35,378 bases of DNA from Amycolatopsis sp. Its GTDB lineage: Bacteria > Actinomycetota > Actinomycetes > Mycobacteriales > Pseudonocardiaceae. The stretch spans positions 1-35,378 of the forward strand of contig NZ_JAODNM010000070.1 in NCBI RefSeq assembly GCF_025464955.1, given 5' to 3'. Position numbers and translations under genes: made by a program. Position 1 is the stretch's first letter. Each line of letters opens with the position of its first letter. The notes under the pieces are model-generated. The model did not search any database and had not been told where the DNA came from. It saw only the letters and a program-made list of their open reading frames with translations. This document shows positions 8,135-17,928 of the stretch, piece by piece.

Positions 8135-8566
8135 GTGAATCCCGGCGACGAGCTTCCCCCGCTGACGCCGCCACCGATCTCGGTGGAGACGCTGGTCCGG
8201 TTCGCGAAAGCCTCCGGAGACGACAATCCGATCCACCTCGATCACGCGACAGCGGCGAGCCGAGGCTACGACGGGGTGATCGCGCACGGGATGCTGTCGA
8301 TGGCCTACCTGGGCCGGCTGGTGACGGGTTGGGCGCCTCAGCACCGAATCCGGTCCCTGCGGGCCAGATTCGTCGGGCCGACTCCCGTCGGTGCGATGGT
8401 CACCTGCACTGGCCGGGTCCGCAGCGTCGACGAGGTGGACGGCGAACAACGCGCGAAGGTCGTCCTGACGGTGACCCTGGCCGACGGCACTACGACTGTC
8501 CGTGGTGAGGCAATCGTAGCGACCGTTTTCCGTCAGGCCGCGCGCCCGGCTTGGCGCGATTCGTAG
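8135..8566 (+). CDS. MaoC-like (R)-hydratase domain protein
   Basis: 143 residues forming a single hot-dog fold. The hydratase-2 motif appears as SGDDNPIHLD (28-37) followed by GVIAHGMLSM, the usual active-site layout with the catalytic Asp and His. Such enzymes hydrate enoyl thioesters or dehydrate 3-hydroxyacyl thioesters in fatty acid, mycolate or polyketide pathways. I chose the GTG at 8135 because GAGGGAG precedes it at about six bases; the frame continues upstream but without family-like sequence. The next-door SDR remnant hints that a reductase partner once lay here. Confidence 0.85.
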   Translation: MNPGDELPPLTPPPISVETLVRFAKASGDDNPIHLDHATAASRGYDGVIAHGMLSMAYLGRLVTGWAPQHRIRSLRARFVGPTPVGAMVTCTGRVRSVDEVDGEQRAKVVLTVTLADGTTTVRGEAIVATVFRQAARPAWRDS

Positions 8567-8610
8567 CAGGGGACCCCTGGTACGAATGATTCGTACCAGG
8601 GGTCCCCTGC
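8566..8610. terminator. Bidirectional terminator between MaoC and katG
   Basis: Perfect 19-bp inverted repeat (8566-8584 with 8592-8610) and a seven-base loop, beginning within the MaoC stop codon and ending 14 bases before the katG stop. It sits exactly between convergent genes and should serve both, though it has no long T tract. Confidence 0.75.
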
Positions 8611-8624
8611 GCCGGAACGGTCCG

Positions 8625-11299
<2,675 letters not shown>

Positions 11300-11318
11300 A
11301 TGGGGCAGTGTGCCCCAT
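11300..11318 (-). promoter_or_regulatory. Operator-like palindrome at the fur start
   Basis: ATGGGGCA-GTG-TGCCCCAT is a perfect 8-bp inverted repeat with a three-base centre, directly abutting the fur GTG codon. On the minus strand a TTGATT lies upstream. There is no clear ribosome site between the palindrome and the GTG, so the transcript may be leaderless or nearly so, as reported for mycobacterial furA. It is a likely autoregulatory site for the furA-katG operon. Confidence 0.55.
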
Positions 11319-11561
11319 TTTCTGGAATCAATCAAGAACAGAGCGACCCCGTGTCTTACCCGGACGGGTACTTTCGGCGTGCGGCGTGGTACCCCAGTGG
11401 TATTGGAGTGGCGATTGTGACACGTGGTGTGGGTGAGGCATGCGGGGCGTCGTCCGCACCTGATAGTCGGCTGAGAACCTGGTTTCGGCGACGCTTCCGA
11501 CGAGGTCGGCAACGTTGATACCGGTAAGACGGCCAGCACGGCCGTCACGGAGGAGTTCGTC

Positions 11562-11837
11562 ATGAGCCTGATCGGAACCCTGCTCGGGTATGCCCTGTCG
11601 GCGTTCATCCTGCTGCTGATCGCCCGGATGGTGCTGGACTGGACGGGCGTCCTGGCCCGCGGCCCACAGTGGACGCGCCAAGCCCGCGCGCTGACCCACG
11701 CCGGGACGGAGCCGGTGATCGCCCCGGTCCGGCGGGTACTACGGCCGCTGCGGACCGGCGGGGTGTCGATCGACCTCGCGTTCACCGCGGTGTTCTTCGG
11801 CGCGGTGATCCTTCGCTCGATCGCTTTCAGCCTCTGA
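11562..11837 (+). CDS. YggT family membrane protein
   Basis: 91 residues with two hydrophobic segments: residues 2-30 (LLGYALSAFILLLIARMVLDW) and 70-91 (IDLAFTAVFFGAVILRSIAF). Between them lies the family's conserved stretch with T-E-P-x-x-x-P-x-R (here TEPVIAPVRRVLRP). YggT proteins are small inner-membrane proteins linked to cell division loci in Gram-positives and to osmotic tolerance in enterobacteria. GGAGGAG precedes the ATG. The upstream spacer from 11319 carries a short hairpin (ACGGCC/GGCCGT near 11531-11547) but no gene. The 3' end overlaps the converging propeller gene by 11 bases. Confidence 0.88.
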   Translation: MSLIGTLLGYALSAFILLLIARMVLDWTGVLARGPQWTRQARALTHAGTEPVIAPVRRVLRPLRTGGVSIDLAFTAVFFGAVILRSIAFSL

Positions 11838-12891
11838 ATGCCGCCCGGGCGACGATCTTGTCGACGTCGACAATGTTGGACTTGTTCAGATAGGCGTACA
11901 CGACGCCAGCTCGCGGAAGATAGCCCAGGGTGTGAAACCCTGGCTCCGTGGGAACGTTCTCGATGACACGGTGAGCGGCGAGGTCGACGATCCCCATCAC
12001 GCCCGCTTGGGATTCGCCGAGGAACAGCAGGCCGTGGTCCTGGTCTCCGGCGATCTGGTCGATGCCCGACAGGGTTTTCACCGTGTGGACCACACGGCCG
12101 TTTCGTGGGTCGACGGCGAGTATTTCCGGACTGGCGGTGGCGACCCAGAGCAGGTGGCGCGCCGCGTCGTAGTACATGTCCTTGGCGGCACTGCCCGCGG
12201 GCAACGGCAGAGTGAAGGTCTGCGTGACTTTCCGGGTTCTCGGGTCGATCACCAGTACAGAGTTGTCCTCCGACTGGTAGAGGCGGTCGCCGGCGGCTAC
12301 GTAGGTGCCCAGATCGGGTCCCGTATGGGCGCCTGTACTCGATTCGGGCAGGGTGAGCGCGCCGAGCACCGCGAACGGTGCGGTCGCGGAAAACTCCTCC
12401 ATGGTGCTGGTGTCGTCGTTGGTGACGAACACACTGCGCTCGTGGGGATCGTAGTAGATCGCGTCCGGTGTTCCCCCGCCCGAAGGCACCGTGGCGACCG
12501 TCTTCCAGGTGACCTTGGAAATGACTTTCACGCTGTTCGTCGTGGCGGAGGCGGCGAAGACGTAGGCGTCCGTGTAGGCGATCCCATTTACCGAAGGAAC
12601 ATCCGGTATGACCGTTCTGATGGTATTGGTACGAGTGTCCAGCACGACGACCTCGTCGTCCGGGCTTTGCGCGACGTAGACGGCGTGCGCGGCAGGGTCC
12701 ACCGTGACAACGTCGCCGTGTCCCCCGACCCCGGGTAGGGCGATGACCTTGCGAGTGCTCACAGTGACTTGACCGAGACATCGCGAACCGGACGGTGACG
12801 TCGACGAGGCGTCGGCCGTTCCTCCGGCTGTGACCAGCGCGGTTACCACCGCCACCACTAGCGCGGCCGACGTCCGGGTATGGGTACGCAT
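11827..12891 (-). CDS. Secreted YncE-like beta-propeller protein
   Basis: 354 residues. The start MRTHTRTSAALVVAVVTALV is a signal peptide with likely cleavage after GGTADASS-like residues 22-28. The mature protein consists of repeated propeller blades, recognisable by recurring phrases such as VDPAAHAVYVAQSPDDEVVVLD, FAASATTNSVKVIS and DPRNGRVVHTVKT, as in YncE/NHL/cytochrome-D1-like propellers. Such proteins are exported and bind partners or ligands; no enzymatic residues stand out. The ATG at 12891 is preceded by AAAGGA at 11 bases. The gene converges on yggT with overlapping stop regions, so transcription of one may interfere with the other. Confidence 0.82.
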   Translation of the reverse strand: MRTHTRTSAALVVAVVTALVTAGGTADASSTSPSGSRCLGQVTVSTRKVIALPGVGGHGDVVTVDPAAHAVYVAQSPDDEVVVLDTRTNTIRTVIPDVPSVNGIAYTDAYVFAASATTNSVKVISKVTWKTVATVPSGGGTPDAIYYDPHERSVFVTNDDTSTMEEFSATAPFAVLGALTLPESSTGAHTGPDLGTYVAAGDRLYQSEDNSVLVIDPRTRKVTQTFTLPLPAGSAAKDMYYDAARHLLWVATASPEILAVDPRNGRVVHTVKTLSGIDQIAGDQDHGLLFLGESQAGVMGIVDLAAHRVIENVPTEPGFHTLGYLPRAGVVYAYLNKSNIVDVDKIVARAAFRG

Positions 12892-13017
12892 AGGAGTTGA
12901 CGTCCTTTCGTCATCGCTGACGGCGACATACCTGCAGAGGAACAACACCGACAGTTACGGCATGGTGAATACTGTGTCTCGTCTACTGTATACAGATAGT
13001 GCGGCAAGGCACGGCCG
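12892..13017. promoter_or_regulatory. Promoter region of the propeller gene with a CTGTATACAG palindrome
   Basis: Spacer with lower GC than its surroundings. It contains the perfect 10-base palindrome CTGTATACAG at 12986-12995, within TACTGTATAC (12984-12993). The same ten bases TACTGTATAC recur at 33708-33717 upstream of the OFA transporter. TGTATAC-type palindromes are often bound by GntR/FCD-type repressors, but neither neighbour encodes one. Confidence 0.35.
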
Positions 13018-13152
13018 ATGTCCAGCGTCGGCCAAATCCTCTCTCGCTCAGAGATGGCCCCTCCTCCTGACGCGCACGCTCTCGAGGACTTCGATGAGTG
13101 CCTGGACGTAGTCATCGAAGGCACCGCGGCGAAGGCCGACTCCACGTCCTGA
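13018..13152 (+). pseudogene. Possible C-terminal remnant of a TetR regulator
   Basis: A 44-codon frame ending HALEDFDECLDVVIEGTAAK plus a few residues. The acidic-hydrophobic spacing (L-x-x-F-x-x-x-L-D-x-x-I-x-G) resembles the last helix of TetR/AcrR-family ligand domains. No helix-turn-helix survives upstream; a stop occurs seven codons before the ATG. It lies directly before the promoter of the MBL operon, where a divergent or leading regulator would be expected. The short length makes the assignment uncertain. Confidence 0.4.
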
Positions 13153-13166
13153 TCACCCACTGCCGT

Positions 13167-13197
13167 TTGACGATATCGTCTAGACGATTTAGTCTAG
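13167..13197 (+). promoter_or_regulatory. Promoter with embedded operator for the MBL operon
   Basis: A -35 element TTGACG (13167-13172) and -10 element TAGTCT (13190-13195) are separated by exactly 17 bases. The spacer holds the perfect 14-base palindrome ATCGTCTAGACGAT (13175-13188). A second inverted pair, CTAGAC (13180-13185) and GTCTAG (13192-13197), overlaps it and covers the -10. This is a classic layout for a TetR-type repressor blocking RNA polymerase. The TetR gene at the end of the operon is the obvious candidate regulator. Confidence 0.68.
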
Positions 13198-13222
13198 CGA
13201 GCGACAACGACAGGAGATGCCC

Positions 13223-14056
13223 ATGACCGGACTGACACTCGACGTCTACACCAGCCCGATGCGCGAGATCAGCACCGGCGGGCAGTTCTCACCGACCACC
13301 GCGACGCTCGTCTTCGGGCCGACGGAGGTCGCACTCGTAGACGCGCAGTACGCAGCCACCGACGTCGACGAACTGGCCCGGCGTATCGACGCGAGCGGCC
13401 GGACGCTGACCACGATCTACCTCACCCATGCCCACGCGGACCACTACTTCGGCATCGGCCCCCTCCTCGCCCGGTATCCGGATGCCCACGCGGTCGCCCT
13501 GCCCGCGGTAGCCGCGGAAATCGCTGCCGGCAACGAAGACGCGCGAACCCAGTGGCGCGACTGGTTCGGCGGCGCGACCATCGACAACGTCGCTCTGCCC
13601 GAACCGCTCGAGAGCGGTTCATTCACCGTCGACGGCGTCGAGCTGGTCGCGATCGAGGTCGGGCAAGCCGACATCCCGCACAACACCGTGCTCCACATCC
13701 CTGCGCTCGACACGGTGTTCGCCGGCGACGTCGTCTACAACGGAATCCATCCGTTCCTGGCCGCCTCGAACGAAACCCAGTGGCCACAATGGATCGAGAG
13801 CGTCGAGAAAGTTGCCGCCCTTCACCCGCGCACGGTCGTGGCCGGGCACAAGCGGCCGGAACTGCCCGACGACGACCTCGCCGCCACGGTCGAGATGACC
13901 AAGAACTACCTGCAGGACTTCATCGGAGAACTCGCCGACAGCAGCGATTCCCGGGACCTGGTGGCGCGCATGCGGAAACGCTATCCCGACCACGGAAATC
14001 CCAGCGCTCTTGTCCTTTCCGCTGTTGTCGCAGTCAAACGTCGACGCGACGCCTGA
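13223..14056 (+). CDS. MBL-fold metallo-hydrolase
   Basis: 277 residues with the metallo-beta-lactamase signature HAHADH (69-74), a downstream Asp in FAGDVVYNG and a final His in AGHKRP, giving the expected two-metal site. Between them, ADIPHNTVLHIP supplies a further metal-ligand His. The family hydrolyses a wide range of thioesters, lactones and phosphoesters; the substrate is unknown. I chose ATG 13223 (MTGLTLDVY) rather than 13217, because AGGAG is six bases upstream of the former and touches the latter. It is the first gene of a four-gene operon and would fit thioester hydrolysis beside the crotonase that follows 32 bases later. Confidence 0.9.
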   Translation: MTGLTLDVYTSPMREISTGGQFSPTTATLVFGPTEVALVDAQYAATDVDELARRIDASGRTLTTIYLTHAHADHYFGIGPLLARYPDAHAVALPAVAAEIAAGNEDARTQWRDWFGGATIDNVALPEPLESGSFTVDGVELVAIEVGQADIPHNTVLHIPALDTVFAGDVVYNGIHPFLAASNETQWPQWIESVEKVAALHPRTVVAGHKRPELPDDDLAATVEMTKNYLQDFIGELADSSDSRDLVARMRKRYPDHGNPSALVLSAVVAVKRRRDA

Positions 14057-14088
14057 CCAAAACCGTCCGCACCCGAAGGAGGCCAACG

Positions 14089-14874
14089 ATGGCTGTAATG
14101 ACCCTGACCGTCGAGGACGCGCTCGCCACCCTCACCCTCGACAATCCCCCGCTCAACCTGTTCTCCCAAACGGTCATGGACGAGCTGGAAGACCACGTCA
14201 ACGCCGTGTCCGTCAGCTCCGCTCGCGCCTTGCTGATCCGCGCCGAAGGCCCGCACTTCATGGCGGGCGCGGACGTACGGGTCTTCCACGAGCGGAGCCC
14301 GGCACAGGCAAGGGCCATGTTCAGCCGCATGCTGCCGGTCATCGCCCGCATCGAAGAGCTGCCGATCCCCACGGTGTCCGCAGTGCAGGGACTCTGCCTG
14401 GCCGCCGGGCTCGAACTGGTACTGAGCACCGACATCGTCGTGGCCGGCGAGTCCGCGCAGTTCGCCCAAGTGGAACGCCACATCGGCACCACGACCCTGC
14501 TCGGCGGCATCCACCGCCTCGCCGAACGCGCCGGATCCGCGCGGGCCAAGCAGATCGTGTTCGACGGCGACCGCTACAGCGCGCGGCAGTTCGCGGACTG
14601 GAACATCGTCAACCACGTCGTCCCCGACGACCAGGTGCAGGCCAAGGCGGCCGAGCTCGCCGGGCACTACGCCCAAGGCCCGACCCGCGCGTTCGCCGCG
14701 GGCAAGTCCTTGCTGCGCGGATATCTCGAGGGCGGGATCCGGGCAGGCGACCGGGCCGTGCTCGACGCCGGCGCCGAACTCTTCGCCAGCCGCGACATGC
14801 GGACCGGGGTCGCGAAGGTACTCGGCGGTGGCAGCAAAGCCATCTCGAAGAACACCGACTTCCTCGGCGCCTGA
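14089..14874 (+). CDS. Enoyl-CoA hydratase/isomerase (crotonase family)
   Basis: 261 residues with the crotonase fold. The first oxyanion-hole strand is FMAGADVRVF and the second is GLCLAAGLEL. Glu residues occur at both usual catalytic positions: in LEL, and in VERHIGTTTLLGG, which replaces the common P-E-x-x-x-G-x-x-P-x-x-G-G. The Pro replacements make the substrate hard to predict; hydratase, isomerase or thioesterase chemistry are all possible. The start is set by a very strong AAGGAGG six bases before the ATG. It is the second gene of the MBL operon. Confidence 0.92.
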   Translation: MAVMTLTVEDALATLTLDNPPLNLFSQTVMDELEDHVNAVSVSSARALLIRAEGPHFMAGADVRVFHERSPAQARAMFSRMLPVIARIEELPIPTVSAVQGLCLAAGLELVLSTDIVVAGESAQFAQVERHIGTTTLLGGIHRLAERAGSARAKQIVFDGDRYSARQFADWNIVNHVVPDDQVQAKAAELAGHYAQGPTRAFAAGKSLLRGYLEGGIRAGDRAVLDAGAELFASRDMRTGVAKVLGGGSKAISKNTDFLGA

Positions 14875-14910
14875 ATGCGCCGAGCGCGTCAGCATGGATA
14901 GGGTCGGACG

Positions 14911-15945
14911 ATGGATCTACCGACGGCGGCACCATCGACACCCTCGATCATGGCCATGGCCGATCTCGCGACTCCCATGTCCATCCGAGTGGCCGCGACG
15001 CTCAGCCTGGTAGAGCACGCGGGAAGCGCGGGTGCGACCGCGGAGAAGCTCGCGGCCGCGACCGGAACCGCGACGTCGAACCTGCGGCGTCTACTTGATC
15101 ACCTGGTCACGATCGGCGTCTTCGACCTCGAAACGGAGTCCGGTCATTACCGACCCACGAAGCTCGGTGCCCAAATGAGCGAGGACGCCCCGGAAGGGTT
15201 CAAGCCCTTGCTCGACATCACCAGCGCGGGCGGGCGCGCCGAACTCGCTTTCGTCGATCTGCTGGGGACAATCACCACCGGCACTCCCGCCTACGAACAC
15301 CGATACGAGCGCGGATTCTGGGCGGACCTCGACGCTCACCCGGAATTGCGGCGCTCGTTCGACGCCCAGATGCAGTGGCGATTCCGGACGCACGCTCCGC
15401 AGATCGCCGAACGTTTCAACTGGAGCCGCTTCTCCGAGATCGTCGACGTCGGCGGGGGTGATGGGAACCTGCTCACGGCGATCCTGCGCGCCCATCCCGA
15501 GCCGCGCGGTCGCGTTCTGGACCTGGCCCCGACGGCTACCGCTGCCACCGACAGATTCGCGGCAGCCGGACTCGACGACCGGGCCCACGCCGTGTCCGGC
15601 AGCTTTTTCGATCCCCTGCCCTCCGGCGCCGACGCCTACCTCCTCTCCGACATCCTGCATGACTGGGACGACGACCACGCCCGCAAGATCCTGACCGAAT
15701 GCCGTCGGGCCGCCGCACCGGACGGCACCGTGGTGGTGGTCGAGCCCGTGCTGGGGAGGGGAACCGACACCGCGATGGACCTGTTCATGCTGATGTGCTT
15801 CGGCGGCCGCGAACGGACGGTCGACGCGCTGACCGCACTGGCCACTGGCTGCGGACTCGTACTCCACGCTTCAGGCTCGGTGTCGGACGGGCGGACGGTA
15901 CTGGAGTTCCGAGTCGCGCCCCACCTGGGGGACGAACGCGGATGA
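14911..15945 (+). CDS. O-methyltransferase family 2 (SAM-dependent, acetylserotonin OMT-like)
   Basis: 344 residues. An N-terminal winged-helix dimerisation domain (about 20-90, including ATSNLRRLLDHLVTIGVF) is followed by the SAM-binding motif VDVGGGDGN (178-186) and the family's catalytic-base motif LHDWDDDHA with His250. Relatives methylate hydroxyl groups on polyketides, flavonoids and other aromatic metabolites. The gene starts 36 bases after the crotonase stop and its TGA overlaps the next ATG as ATGA. An alternative start at 14950 would shorten the protein by 13 residues. The association with an MBL hydrolase and crotonase suggests tailoring or detoxification of an aromatic or acyl compound (inference). 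Confidence 0.92.
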   Translation: MDLPTAAPSTPSIMAMADLATPMSIRVAATLSLVEHAGSAGATAEKLAAATGTATSNLRRLLDHLVTIGVFDLETESGHYRPTKLGAQMSEDAPEGFKPLLDITSAGGRAELAFVDLLGTITTGTPAYEHRYERGFWADLDAHPELRRSFDAQMQWRFRTHAPQIAERFNWSRFSEIVDVGGGDGNLLTAILRAHPEPRGRVLDLAPTATAATDRFAAAGLDDRAHAVSGSFFDPLPSGADAYLLSDILHDWDDDHARKILTECRRAAAPDGTVVVVEPVLGRGTDTAMDLFMLMCFGGRERTVDALTALATGCGLVLHASGSVSDGRTVLEFRVAPHLGDERG

Positions 15946-16535
15946 CTACGAATAAGCCGTTGAGCCATCGTGAAAAGCTGATGCGCGAGGGAACCAAGCA
16001 GCTCTACGAGTACGGCTTCCACGGCACCACGGTGGACCGGATCCTCGAAGCGTCGGGCGTACCCAAGGGCTCGTTCTACCACCATTTCGGCTCGAAGGAA
16101 GCCTTCGCCAGGGAAGCTCTCGAGCGGTACGTGCGATTCCAACTCGACTTGCTCGCCAAATGGTCGGCCGCAGAGGACATCGACACGGCCGACGCTATTT
16201 ATGGATACTTCACCGACATGGCCGAAGCCTTCACCCGGTCTCGGCATCAGCGGGCCTGCCTGCTCGGCAAGCTGTCCACCGAAATGGCCGCGGGCTCACC
16301 GGCGTTCCGCGACCTGCTCGCCGCCGACGTCTTGCGGTGGAAGGAAAAACTCGTCGACCTGCTCCAACGCGGCCGCGATCGCGACGACGTCCGCGAGGAC
16401 CTCACGGTGGACGAACTCGCCGATGCGGTGCTCGCGCTCATCCAAGGCGTCTTCGTCCTAGCACTCGCGGTGCGGAACAAAGCCATGCTTGACGCCACCG
16501 GCGCGACCCTGCGCCTGCTGATCAGGCGGCCCTGA
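15942..16535 (+). CDS. TetR/AcrR family transcriptional regulator
   Basis: 197 residues. The N-terminal helix-turn-helix is clear: GFHGTTVDRILEASGVPKGS followed by FYHHFGSKEAF (about residues 25-56). The C-terminal ligand domain contains ACLLGKLSTEMAAGSPAFR, a pattern common in the TetR_C group near oxidoreductase and methyltransferase genes. Its ATG overlaps the methyltransferase stop (ATGA). As the last gene of the operon it most likely represses the promoter at 13167-13197 whose spacer carries a 14-base palindrome, releasing it when a substrate of the pathway binds (inference). Confidence 0.94.
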   Translation: MTTNKPLSHREKLMREGTKQLYEYGFHGTTVDRILEASGVPKGSFYHHFGSKEAFAREALERYVRFQLDLLAKWSAAEDIDTADAIYGYFTDMAEAFTRSRHQRACLLGKLSTEMAAGSPAFRDLLAADVLRWKEKLVDLLQRGRDRDDVREDLTVDELADAVLALIQGVFVLALAVRNKAMLDATGATLRLLIRRP

Positions 16536-16552
16536 TGGTTACGTCACCCCCG

Positions 16553-16585
16553 AACTCGTCGAAGCGCGACGAGTTGGTGATTTTT
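16553..16585 (+). terminator. Rho-independent terminator after the MBL-tetR operon
   Basis: Perfect 9-bp stem AACTCGTCG (16553-16561) and CGACGAGTT (16567-16575) with a five-base loop, then GGTGA and five T (16581-16585). It begins 18 bases after the tetR stop codon. Confidence 0.8.
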
Positions 16586-16620
16586 CTCCGCTGATTCGCA
16601 TTTCGTCAGGAACCCACAAT

Positions 16621-16659
16621 CTGCCCGATCGGGCAGTGCATTCCCTGCCCAAAGGGCAG
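16621..16659. repeat. Twin CTGCCC/GGGCAG hairpins
   Basis: CTGCCCGATCGGGCAG (16621-16636) is a perfect 16-base palindrome. Eight bases later CTGCCC-AAA-GGGCAG (16645-16659) repeats the same arms around a different centre. They lie between the terminator and the truncated pseudogene. Two identical half-site pairs could be a double operator or a relic of a lost promoter. Confidence 0.45.
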
Positions 16660-16663
16660 TCGT

Positions 16664-17751
16664 ATTTCCGGTAAACTTTCCAGCGAAGGCATCGTGCCCG
16701 GCACCGCCGCGGTGAAGTCGCTGGACGGCAACGTGGCGTACCGGGCAGGCGTCGACTACGTGGTCACGAGCAGACCGGGACGATCACCCGGACCGATACC
16801 AGCGCGATCCCGGACGCCCACTCGGTCGAGGTCGAGGTCGCGCTCGTCGTGCCGCCGGTGACGAAGTCGAGCACCGCGATCACCCTCGACCTGCCGAGCA
16901 CCGCTCGCCCGGCACCGCCGCAGGTCGCCTGGGTGGTACCGACGTTCGGCTGGACCGAGCAGTCGACGAACCTCGGCCTCAAACGGACCAGGACCCGGGG
17001 CGGTGGCGGGCTTCGCGTGTTCCTCGAACGGCCCTGGTACTCCTCCGGCGTCGGCGAGCAACTCGCCGTCGTGCTCCTCGACTCCCAGGAGGCCCGGCCT
17101 CCTGACCAGACCGACAAGCACCGGTTGGAGCTCGTCACCCAGCTCGGTGTCGACCCCGTCGTGCAGACCCAGCCGCTGACCGCCGCCGCGGGTTACCCCG
17201 GCGTCGGACAGTTCCCGTTGGCCACGGACAACAAGACGCGGCTGAGCCTGCCGGGCCGGACCGACCTGTTCGACGTCGCGGTGCACGACGTCGTCTGGGA
17301 CGCCGACCGCGAACGCTGGGCCTGCGACATCGTGCTGCCACCCGGCCGGGTCTACCAGCCGTTCGTGCACCTCGCGCTGGCCCGCTACCAACCGAACTCG
17401 TTGAAGGACAACGAGTTGTCGCCGGTCGCCGCGCTCGAGTGGGCGCAGCTCGGCCCCGACCGGGCCGCGACTGTCCTGCTCGACGCACTCGACCTGACCA
17501 AGGTCACGGTGACGGTCGCGGGCTGGTCGACGTCAGGGACCGCCTCGGTCCAGAAGAAGCCGAACGCGGTTTCGGTGCTCCTCCAGACGTCGGCCGCGCT
17601 CGATCCGAGAGACCTGGACTGGACGACGGTCGGTTCGGCCGACGGGCAGGCGCTGACCGCGTCGACCCAGCCCGACGGCACCACGGCGTGGACCGGAGTC
17701 GTGCGGCTGCCCAAGCCGCGGTTGCTGACCCCGTTCCGGGGCGTCTGCTGA
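16664..17751 (+). pseudogene. 5'-truncated, frameshifted gene of unknown function
   Basis: Coding-like sequence starts abruptly about 16664 without a start codon and reads SSEGIVPGTAAVKSLDGNV then YRAGVDYVV. Near 16768 the frame shifts by one base and continues as EQTGTITRTDTSAIPD and on, without interruption, to a stop at 17751. The long C-terminal part contains RPWYSSGVGEQLAVVLLD, GRVYQPFVHLALARYQPNS and LSPVAALEWAQLGPDRA. This looks like the end of a larger beta-rich protein whose N-terminal portion has been deleted. I do not recognise the family. The first internal ATG (16849) falls within a strand and is unlikely to be a real start. A sequencing error could explain the frameshift but not the missing 5' end. 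Confidence 0.62.
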
Positions 17752-17804
17752 GCGGCGCACCGGCGAATCCGGACAGACCACGCACGATATGAACCTCTTT
17801 CACG

Positions 17805-17830
17805 TTTCAGTTCCGACGTGGAACTTGAAA
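17805..17830 (+). promoter_or_regulatory. Inverted repeat upstream of the acylase operon
   Basis: TTTCAGTTCC (17805-17814) pairs with GGAACTTGAAA (17820-17830) across GACGT, with one bulged base. It lies in a locally AT-rich spacer (17752-17928), about 100 bases before the acylase start. It could be an operator or activator site. No gene was seen in this spacer. Confidence 0.4.
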
Positions 17831-17928
17831 TATTTTCACATCCTGCTTATGGTGTCCCTCGTCACTCACGCGCCCGACCTGATTATGGCTTCGGCAGGTC
17901 AGGGTCCCCACGAGGAGCGAGGTGCCTG

